Shown piece after piece: positions 42,252 through 48,991 of a DNA stretch of 64,000 nt; the first letter of the stretch is position 1, and each line of letters begins with the position of its first letter. The translations under genes were made by a program, and so were the position numbers. The DNA is from Cellulosimicrobium cellulans. GTDB lineage: Bacteria; Actinomycetota; Actinomycetes; Actinomycetales; Cellulomonadaceae. Where the stretch lies: assembly GCF_006539945.1 (NCBI RefSeq), contig NZ_BJNZ01000002.1, positions 1 through 64,000 on the forward strand, written 5' to 3'. The notes under the pieces are model-generated. The model was given only the letters and a program-made list of their open reading frames with translations. It was not told where the DNA came from and made no database searches.

Positions 42252-42312
42252 GCGCCCCATCCTGCCAGCCGGTGGGCGACCTCGCGCCGGGACGCCCGAC
42301 CCCCCGGGGGGC

Positions 42313-42855
42313 TCACCCGTGCGCACCCCGCGGCTCGCCCGCGCCGTCCGCCGGCCGGTCGCCGTCGCGCGCGTCGTCCTGCCGCTCGCCCGCGACGGCA
42401 CGCAGGAGCCGCAGGAGCTCGGCGCGCTCGGCGGCGTCGAGGCGCGCGAGGAGCGTGCCGGCGCTCGACGAACGCTCCGCTCCCACCTGCGCGACGACCT
42501 CACGTCCCCGCGGGGTGAGCTCCACGAGCGTCGCTCGCCGGTCGTGCGGGTCGGGGGTGCGCCGGACGAGACCGGCCTGCTCGGCGTCGTCGACCTTGGA
42601 CGTCACCGAGCGAGGGGCGACGTCCAGCGCGGACGCGACCGCACCGAGCCGACAGGGCTCGTCGCAGCGGGCGAGGAACCGCAGCATCCGGTACTGGCCG
42701 GGGGTGGTCCCCGCCGGCTGGGCACGCTCGCTCGCCTCGCGTCGCACGCGCCGGAGCGCTGCGTGCAGGAGGGCGAGGAACTCCCCCGCCTCGTCCGTCG
42801 AGGCCGGGTCGCCCACCACGCCCGGTGCGGGGCGCGCGCTCGCATCGCTCGTCAC
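42313..42855 (-). CDS. MarR family transcriptional regulator
   Basis: A MarR-type winged helix-turn-helix repressor of about 180 residues: GQYRMLRFLARC, then the recognition-helix region LGAVASALDVAPRSVTSKVDDAE and the wing GLVRRTPDPHDRRATLVELT. The GTG at 42855 gives a normal product; upstream codons would run through the promoter. It is divergent from an ABC exporter gene with a palindromic operator between them, so autorepression plus control of the exporter is the natural reading. The inducer is unknown. Confidence 0.9.
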   Translation of the reverse strand: MTSDASARPAPGVVGDPASTDEAGEFLALLHAALRRVRREASERAQPAGTTPGQYRMLRFLARCDEPCRLGAVASALDVAPRSVTSKVDDAEQAGLVRRTPDPHDRRATLVELTPRGREVVAQVGAERSSSAGTLLARLDAAERAELLRLLRAVAGERQDDARDGDRPADGAGEPRGAHG

Positions 42856-42885
42856 GAGGCCGAGCGTACCCGGCAGGACGGGGTC

Positions 42886-42918
42886 TTGTTGAGAACACTC
42901 ATTGTGAGTTAGACTCAC
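42886..42918 (+). promoter_or_regulatory. ABC exporter promoter with triple half-site operator
   Basis: TTGTTG (42886-42891) and TTAGAC (42909-42914) are 17 bases apart and read toward the exporter. Overlapping them are three alternating half-sites: ACTCA (42897-42901), TGAGT (42905-42909) and ACTCA (42913-42917), with 3-base spacers TTG and TAG. GTGAGT-TAG-ACTCAC is a 15-base palindrome over the -10, a likely MarR site. Confidence 0.7.
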
Positions 42919-43013
42919 TATCGTCCTCGCGCGAGCGGTCCACACGACCGCGCCCGCCGGCCGGCGCCACGCCCCCGCGGACGACCACGCTCCTCCCCCA
43001 CCCCGGAGGCCCC

Positions 43014-44966
43014 ATGTCTTTCACCTCACCTCTCCCCGGCTCCGGCGGCGGGCGCGGCATGCGCTCGTTCCGCCAGGACTCCTCCGTCGCGTCCCGTCGG
43101 CTGCACCGCGGCACGATCCGACGCGTCCTCACGTTCGCCCGGCCCTACCGCCGCCAGCTCGCGGCCTTCCTCGTGCTCATCTCGATCGACGCCGCCGCGG
43201 GCGCGGCCACGCCGCTGCTGTTCCAGCGGATCATCGACGACGGCATCACCGCGGGCGACGTCGGCGTCGTCGTCGCGCTCTCGCTCGTCGCCGCAGGGCT
43301 CGCGATCCTCTCCGGCGTGCTCGGCGTCGCCCAGCGCTGGTTCTCCTCGCGCATCGGCGAGGGCCTCATCGTCGACCTGCGCACCGCCGTCTTCGACCAC
43401 GTGCAGCGCATGCCGCTCGCCTTCTTCAGCCGGACCCGCACCGGCGCACTCGTCCAACGGCTCAACGGCGACGTCCTCGGCGCGCAGCAGGCCTTCACGT
43501 CGACGCTCTCCAACGTCTTCTCGAACCTCCTCACCGTCGTGTTCGTCCTCGCCGCCATGCTCTCCATGTCCTGGCAGCTCACGCTCCTCGCCCTGACCCT
43601 GCTGCCCGCGTTCGTGCTCCCGGCCCGCTGGGTCGGCAAGCGCCTCGCCGCGATCACGCGTGAGAGCTACGAGCTCAACGCCGAGGCGGCACAGACCATG
43701 AACGAGCGCTTCAACGTCGCGGGCGCCCACCTCGTCAAGGTCTTCGGCGACCCGGCGCGCGAGTCGTCCCGGTTCTCCGCCCAGGCCGGGCGCGTCCGCG
43801 ACATCGGCGTGAGGCAGGCCATGTACGGCACGGTCTTCCGCGTCGGGCTCACCGTCGTCGCCTCCGTCGCGGTCGCGATCGTCTACGGGCTGGGCGGCGT
43901 CATGGCGATCTCGGGCTCGCTGACGGTCGGCACCGTCGTCGCGCTCACCGCCTACCTCGGGCGCCTCTACGGCCCGCTGACCGCCATGTCCAACGTCCAG
44001 GTCGACGTCATGACCGCGCTCGTGAGCTTCGAGCGCGTGCTCGAGGTGCTCGACCTCGAGCCGACCGTCACGGACGCGCCCGACGCCGACGACCTCGGCG
44101 ACGACCTCGAGAAGGACGGCGCGAGCCTGGAGCTCGACGGCGTGACGTTCCGCTACCCGGGCGCCGCCGAGGTCTCCCTCGCCTCGCTCGAGTCGGTCGC
44201 CGTCGAGGGGGCCGACCCCACGACCGACACCCTGCGCGACGTCTCGTTCTCCGTCCCCGCCGGGGCGATGGTCGCGCTCGTCGGCTCGTCCGGCGCGGGC
44301 AAGACGACCGTGTCGCAGCTCGTCACGCGCATGTACGACCCGACCTCCGGGCACGTGCGGATCGCGGGGCGAGACCTGCGCGAGGTCACGCAGGCGAGCC
44401 TGCACGACGCCGTCGGCGTGGTCACGCAGGAGGCCCACCTCTTCCACGACTCCATCGCCGAGAACCTCCGGTACGCCAAGCCCGACGCGACCGACGCCGA
44501 GCTCGAGGCCGCGCTGCGGCGCGCGCACGTGTGGGACGTCGTCGCGGCGCTGCCGTCGGGGATGGACACCGTGGTCGGCGACCGTGGCTACCGGATGTCC
44601 GGCGGGGAGCGCCAGCGCCTGGCCATCGCGCGCGTGTTCCTCAAGGCCCCGCGGCTCGTCGTCCTCGACGAGGCGACGGCGCACCTCGACTCCGGCTCGG
44701 AGGCGGCGGTCCAGGCCGCGCTCGCCGAGGCGCTGCGCGGGCGCACGTCGCTCGTCATCGCGCACCGGCTCTCGACCGTGCGCGAGGCGGACCTCATCGT
44801 GGTGCTCGACGCCGGGCAGGTCGTCGAGACGGGCACCCACACCGAGCTGCTCGCGCGCGGCGGGCGCTACGCCGCGCTCTACCGGACGCAGTTCGCGGAC
44901 TCGCCCACGCCGTCGGACTCTGAACCGGCCGCGGCGCCAGCCGAGCCGGCGACCGCCACGGCCTGA
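43014..44966 (+). CDS. ABC exporter, fused permease and ATPase
   Basis: A 650-residue half-type ABC exporter: six membrane helices (about 45-330) then an ATPase domain with Walker A VGSSGAGKTT, Q-loop VTQEAHLFHD, signature MSGGERQRLAIA, Walker B LVVLDEATAHLD and switch His in VIAHRLSTV. The nucleotide-binding domain has an insertion of about 20 residues (AAEVSLASLESVAVEGAD) after the A-loop FRYPG, common in one actinobacterial subgroup. GGAGG precedes the ATG by 4 bases. Only one half-transporter gene is present, so a homodimer is likely. Multidrug-type export is inferred from the MarR partner. Confidence 0.93.
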   Translation: MSFTSPLPGSGGGRGMRSFRQDSSVASRRLHRGTIRRVLTFARPYRRQLAAFLVLISIDAAAGAATPLLFQRIIDDGITAGDVGVVVALSLVAAGLAILSGVLGVAQRWFSSRIGEGLIVDLRTAVFDHVQRMPLAFFSRTRTGALVQRLNGDVLGAQQAFTSTLSNVFSNLLTVVFVLAAMLSMSWQLTLLALTLLPAFVLPARWVGKRLAAITRESYELNAEAAQTMNERFNVAGAHLVKVFGDPARESSRFSAQAGRVRDIGVRQAMYGTVFRVGLTVVASVAVAIVYGLGGVMAISGSLTVGTVVALTAYLGRLYGPLTAMSNVQVDVMTALVSFERVLEVLDLEPTVTDAPDADDLGDDLEKDGASLELDGVTFRYPGAAEVSLASLESVAVEGADPTTDTLRDVSFSVPAGAMVALVGSSGAGKTTVSQLVTRMYDPTSGHVRIAGRDLREVTQASLHDAVGVVTQEAHLFHDSIAENLRYAKPDATDAELEAALRRAHVWDVVAALPSGMDTVVGDRGYRMSGGERQRLAIARVFLKAPRLVVLDEATAHLDSGSEAAVQAALAEALRGRTSLVIAHRLSTVREADLIVVLDAGQVVETGTHTELLARGGRYAALYRTQFADSPTPSDSEPAAAPAEPATATA

Positions 44967-45016
44967 CGGCCGGACCGCCGGACCGCCGGACCGTCGAGCA
45001 GGGCGATCCTGGACCG

Positions 45017-45077
45017 CCGAACAGGTGGGTCCGGCGGCTCGTCCGCGGCCACCGGCGGACCAGGACGACCTGTTCGG
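45017..45077. repeat. Long inverted repeat after the ABC exporter
   Basis: CCGAACAGGT (45017-45026) is perfectly complementary to ACCTGTTCGG (45068-45077), with a second nested pair GGTCC/GGACC (45028-45032 and 45057-45061), giving a 61-base hairpin. Just upstream CCGGACCG-like units repeat three times (about 44970-44993). The function is unknown; it could be a repeated chromosomal element or an added terminator. Confidence 0.6.
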
Positions 45078-45103
45078 AACCATGCGCGCCTGCCGGGCAC
45101 GGC

Positions 45104-45137
45104 GAAGGCCCGCCACCCCTCGGGGTGGCGGGCCTTC
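45104..45137. terminator. Bidirectional terminator between ABC exporter and rpsA
   Basis: GAAGGCCCGCCACCCC (45104-45119) is perfectly complementary to 45122-45137. Base pairs next to the two-base centre must open to form the loop, leaving a stem of about 15. It lies 44 bases from the rpsA stop and serves converging transcripts. Confidence 0.8.
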
Positions 45138-45181
45138 GTGCGACCTGCGACGGTTCCGCCGGGTGGCGGGGCGTCAGGAGA

Positions 45182-46666
45182 TCAGTTGCCGGTGAGCTTC
45201 TCGCGGAGCGCGGCGAGCGCCTCGTCCGACGCGAGCGTGCCCGTGGCCTCGGCGGCCGGGGCCGACGAGTAGGACGTGCTGCTCGAGGACGACGACGAGC
45301 TCGAGGAGCCCGAGTCGCCCGACGCGGCGTCGATGTCGGCCTTGACGGCCTCGGCGACCTGCTTGCGGTGCGCCTCCCAGCGCTCGTGCGCCTTGGCGTA
45401 CTCCGCCTCCCAGGCCTCGCGCTGCGTCTCGAAGCCCTCGAGCCACTCGTTGGTCTCCGGGTCGAAGCCCTCGGGGTACTTGTAGTTCCCCTGCTCGTCG
45501 TACTCGGCGGCCATGCCGTAGAGCGCGGGGTCGAAGTCGTCCGACTCCGGGTCCACGCCCTCGTTGGCCTGCTTGAGCGAGAGCGAGATGCGGCGACGCT
45601 CGAGGTCGATGTCGATGACCTTGACGAAGACCTCGTCACCGACGTTGACGACCTGCTCCGGCAGCTCGACGTGGCGCACGGCCAGCTCCGAGATGTGCAC
45701 GAGGCCCTCGATGCCGTCCTCGACGCGCACGAACGCACCGAACGGGACGAGCTTGGTGACCTTGCCCGGCACGACCTGACCGATCGCGTGGGTCCGGGCG
45801 AACGTCTGCCACGGGTCCTCCTGCGTCGCCTTCAGCGACAGCGAGACGCGCTCGCGGTCGAAGTCGACGTCCAGGACCTCGACCGTGACCTCCTGGCCGA
45901 CCTCGACGACCTCGGAGGGGTGGTCGATGTGCTTCCAGGAGAGCTCGGAGACGTGCACGAGGCCGTCGACGCCGCCGAGGTCCACGAACGCACCGAAGTT
46001 GACGATCGAGGAGACGACACCGGGGCGCACCTGGCCCTTCTGCAGCGTCTGCAGGAAGGTGGAGCGAACCTCGGACTGCGTCTGCTCGAGCCAGGCACGG
46101 CGCGAGAGGACGACGTTGTTGCGGTTCTTGTCGAGCTCGATGATCTTCGCCTCGATCTCCTTGCCGACGTACGGCTGGAGGTCGCGGACGCGACGCATCT
46201 CCACGAGGGAGGCCGGGAGGAAGCCACGGAGGCCGATGTCGAGGATGAGACCACCCTTGACGACCTCGATGACGGTGCCGGTGACGACGCCGTCCTCCTC
46301 CTTGATCTTCTCGATCGTGCCCCAGGCGCGCTCGTACTGCGCACGCTTCTTGGACAGGATCAGACGGCCTTCCTTGTCCTCCTTCTGGAGGACGAGGGCC
46401 TCGACCGCGTCGCCGACGTTGACGACCTCACCGGGGTCCACGTCGTGCTTGATGGACAGCTCGCGGGAGGGGATGACGCCCTCGGTCTTGTAGCCGATGT
46501 CGAGGAGGACCTCGTCGCGGTCCACCTTGACGATCGTGCCTTCGACGATGTCGCCGTCGTTGAAGTACTTGATGGTCGCGTCAACGGCGGCGAGGAAGTC
46601 CTCCTCGGTGCCGATGTCGTTGACGGCAACCTGGGGTGCGGACTTCGCGGGGGTAGAGATGGTCAT
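45182..46666 (-). CDS. rpsA: 30S ribosomal protein S1
   Basis: S1 helps recruit mRNA to the small subunit. The 494-residue protein has four S1 RNA-binding domains at roughly 37-106, 124-189, 210-278 and 295-364, recognisable by repeated blocks such as FGAFVDLGGVDGLVHVSEL and FGAFVRVEDGIEGLVHISEL. An acidic region rich in aromatic residues (PALYGMAAEYDEQGNYKYP) and a tail with ten consecutive Ser residues follow. The first domains are divergent, usual for actinobacterial S1. GGAG lies 11 bases before the ATG. A strong promoter sits about 130 bases upstream. Confidence 0.97.
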   Translation of the reverse strand: MTISTPAKSAPQVAVNDIGTEEDFLAAVDATIKYFNDGDIVEGTIVKVDRDEVLLDIGYKTEGVIPSRELSIKHDVDPGEVVNVGDAVEALVLQKEDKEGRLILSKKRAQYERAWGTIEKIKEEDGVVTGTVIEVVKGGLILDIGLRGFLPASLVEMRRVRDLQPYVGKEIEAKIIELDKNRNNVVLSRRAWLEQTQSEVRSTFLQTLQKGQVRPGVVSSIVNFGAFVDLGGVDGLVHVSELSWKHIDHPSEVVEVGQEVTVEVLDVDFDRERVSLSLKATQEDPWQTFARTHAIGQVVPGKVTKLVPFGAFVRVEDGIEGLVHISELAVRHVELPEQVVNVGDEVFVKVIDIDLERRRISLSLKQANEGVDPESDDFDPALYGMAAEYDEQGNYKYPEGFDPETNEWLEGFETQREAWEAEYAKAHERWEAHRKQVAEAVKADIDAASGDSGSSSSSSSSSSTSYSSAPAAEATGTLASDEALAALREKLTGN

Positions 46667-46797
46667 TGAGTTCGATGCTCCGATGCGGACAGGTGTAGTC
46701 GAGCGGGTAGGGTTCTCGGCGCGCCGCCGCCCCTGGCCCGTGGACGTCATGGTTGGCGTCGTCTGGGGACGAAGGCAGGCGCAACGCACCGCCGTCC

Positions 46798-46827
46798 ACC
46801 TTATCCGGGTGTCACCCCGGTGGTCAA
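46798..46827 (-). promoter_or_regulatory. rpsA promoter
   Basis: On the minus strand TTGACC (46822-46827) and TAAGGT (46798-46803) are 18 bases apart, one of the best promoter matches in the window. The spacer contains an imperfect palindrome CCGGGGTGACACCCGG. A leader of roughly 120 to 130 bases would result. Confidence 0.65.
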
Positions 46828-46863
46828 CGCGGGATCTGGGGCCGCGCGGGCTCCACCCGATCG

Positions 46864-47889
46864 TCAGGCGAGCACGCGCGCGACGCGCAGCAGCTCCTCG
46901 GGGACGCGCTTGGGCCGACCGGCCACATCGGCCAGCGACACGAGCTCGACGCGCTCCCCGCGCAGCGCGGTCATGACCCCCGACGTCCCCGCGCTCACGG
47001 CGTCGACGGCCGCGACGCCGAACCGGCTGCCGAGGATGCGGTCGGTGGGCGTGGGCTCGCCGCCGCGCTGCACGTGCCCCAGGACGGTCAGGCGCGTGTC
47101 GAACCCCGTGCGCTCCGCGATCTCCGCGCTCACGCGCTCGCCGATCGACCCCGCGACGATCTCGCCGAAGCGGCCCAGCTGCTGCGTGAACTCCATCGAC
47201 GACCCCTCGCGCGGCACGGCGCCCTCGGCGACGACGACGATCGAGAAGTTCGCGTGCGCGCGGTGCCGGTGCCGCAGGAACTTCACGACCTGGTCGATGT
47301 CGAACGGCTGCTCCGGCGCGAGAACCACCTCCGCGCCGCCCGCGATGCCGGAGTTCACCGCGATCCACCCTGCATGCCGCCCCATGACCTCGACGACCAT
47401 GACGCGGTTGTGGCTCTCCGCCGTCGTGTGGACGCGGTCGAGCGCCTCCGTCGCGATGTTCACCGCCGTGTGGAACCCGATGGACAGGTCCGTGCCCTCG
47501 ACGTCGTTGTCGATCGTCTTGGGGATCGCGACGATCTTGACGCCCGCCTCGGCCACCCGGCTCGCGGCGTGCAGCGTGCCGTCGCCGCCGATGCAGATGA
47601 GGGCGTCGAGGCGCTCCGCCTCGACCGTCGCGAGGACGGCGTCCATGCTGCCGTCCTCCTGGCGGGGGTGGAACCGCGCCGTGCCCAGCAGCGTCCCGCC
47701 CACCGGCAGCACGTTGCGGATGTCCTGGCGCCCGAGCGGGTGCACGTCGCCGTCGACGACGCCGCGCCACCCGTTGCGGAAGCCGATGATGGTGTGCCCG
47801 TACTCCCCCGTCCCCTGCTTGACCACAGCCCGGATCGCCGCGTTCAGGCCGGGGCAGTCGCCTCCGCCGGTGAGAAGTCCGATGCGCAC
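46864..47889 (-). CDS. pfkA: 6-phosphofructokinase
   Basis: PfkA phosphorylates fructose 6-phosphate. The 341-residue protein has the GLLTGGGDCPGLNA start, ICIGGDGTLHAA, the catalytic IPKTIDNDVEGTD, and VVEVMGRHAGWIA. It is the mixed-substrate group III type found in actinobacteria. The Gly after GGD argues for ATP rather than pyrophosphate as donor, while the Lys in PKTIDND is a feature also seen in PPi-dependent relatives, so donor choice is not fully certain. GTG start with GGAGGAA 3 bases upstream. Confidence 0.94.
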   Translation of the reverse strand: MRIGLLTGGGDCPGLNAAIRAVVKQGTGEYGHTIIGFRNGWRGVVDGDVHPLGRQDIRNVLPVGGTLLGTARFHPRQEDGSMDAVLATVEAERLDALICIGGDGTLHAASRVAEAGVKIVAIPKTIDNDVEGTDLSIGFHTAVNIATEALDRVHTTAESHNRVMVVEVMGRHAGWIAVNSGIAGGAEVVLAPEQPFDIDQVVKFLRHRHRAHANFSIVVVAEGAVPREGSSMEFTQQLGRFGEIVAGSIGERVSAEIAERTGFDTRLTVLGHVQRGGEPTPTDRILGSRFGVAAVDAVSAGTSGVMTALRGERVELVSLADVAGRPKRVPEELLRVARVLA

Positions 47890-47984
47890 CTGTTCCTCCG
47901 TCTTTCGTCGTCGCCTCGCGGTTCCCCGCGCGCGTACCCGGCGTCGACGGAGGTGCCGACCTCCGCGGCACCGCGTCGCCCTCA

Positions 47985-48013
47985 ACCCTAGTCAACCCGG
48001 CGCCGTGGGTCAC
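47985..48013 (-). promoter_or_regulatory. Probable pfkA promoter
   Basis: GTGACC (48008-48013) and TAGGGT (47985-47990) on the minus strand are 17 bases apart, upstream of pfkA with a leader of about 90 bases. The leader contains a short hairpin GGAGGT/ACCTCC around 47949-47964. Confidence 0.45.
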
Positions 48014-48117
48014 CGTCCGTCCCGGTCCTCGGGCACGCCGACGACCAAGGTCCCGAGCCTGCGGGCCGTGCGGCGCGCGACGGTGCCTCGGACCGGTGCG
48101 CCCGGGAGAATGGCCGC

Positions 48118-48981
48118 ATGAGCGCGACCCTTCCCCCCGTGCCGCCGCAGGTCCCCGCCGTGGACGACGTCGCCCCGCCCGGTCCGACGGCCGACGCCGG
48201 TTATCGGGACGTGCCCGCCACCGAGGGCGGCCGCGCCGGGCGCGGCTGGTGGGACGCGAACGCGGCCGAGTACCTCGACGAGCACGGGGCGTTCCTCGGC
48301 GCGGAGGACTTCTGCTGGTGCCCCGAGGGGCTGCGCGAGCGAGACGCCCGGCTGCTCGGCGACGTGGCGGGCCTCCGCGTGCTCGAGGTCGGCGCGGGGG
48401 CCGCGCAGTGCTCGCGCTGGCTCGTCACGCAGGGAGCCGAGGTCGTCGCGACCGACGTCTCCCGGGGGATGCTCGCCGCAGGGCGGGCGCTCGACCGGGC
48501 CACCGGGGTGCGGGTACCCGTCGTCCAGGCCGACGCGCGCCGTCTGCCGTTCGCGGACGGCGCCTTCGACGTCGCGTTCACGTCGTTCGGCGCGATCCCG
48601 TTCGTCCCGGACGCGGACGCGATCCACCGCGAGGTCGCGCGCGTGCTGCGGCCCGGCGGCACGTGGACGTTCTCCGTCACGCACCCCACCCGCTGGGCGT
48701 TCCCCGACGACCCGAGCGCGCGCGGGCTGACCGCGAACCGCTCCTACTTCGATCGGCGCCCTTACGTCGAGACGGACGACGCCGGCCGCGTCGTCTACGC
48801 GGAGTACCACCGCACGCTGGGCGACCACGTGCGCGAGGTGGTCGCCGCCGGGCTGGAGGTGCGCGACGTCGTCGAGCCGGAGTGGCCCGCCGACAGCACG
48901 GAGGTGTGGGGCGGCTGGGGCCCGGTGCGCGGCACCTACCTGCCCGGGACGGCGATCTTCCGCACGCGACTCCCGGGCTGA
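48118..48981 (+). CDS. Class I SAM-dependent methyltransferase
   Basis: A 287-residue Methyltransf_11-type protein. The SAM-binding motif is VLEVGAGAAQCSRWL near residue 92, followed by VVATDVSRGML, ADARRLPFADGAFDVAF and the post-motif ARVLRPGGTW. A Pro-rich N-terminus of about 35 residues precedes the domain. Substrate unknown. GGGAGA precedes the ATG by about 9 bases. It converges on polA with only 10 bases between the stops. Confidence 0.88.
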   Translation: MSATLPPVPPQVPAVDDVAPPGPTADAGYRDVPATEGGRAGRGWWDANAAEYLDEHGAFLGAEDFCWCPEGLRERDARLLGDVAGLRVLEVGAGAAQCSRWLVTQGAEVVATDVSRGMLAAGRALDRATGVRVPVVQADARRLPFADGAFDVAFTSFGAIPFVPDADAIHREVARVLRPGGTWTFSVTHPTRWAFPDDPSARGLTANRSYFDRRPYVETDDAGRVVYAEYHRTLGDHVREVVAAGLEVRDVVEPEWPADSTEVWGGWGPVRGTYLPGTAIFRTRLPG

Positions 48982-48991
48982 CGCCGCGGGG

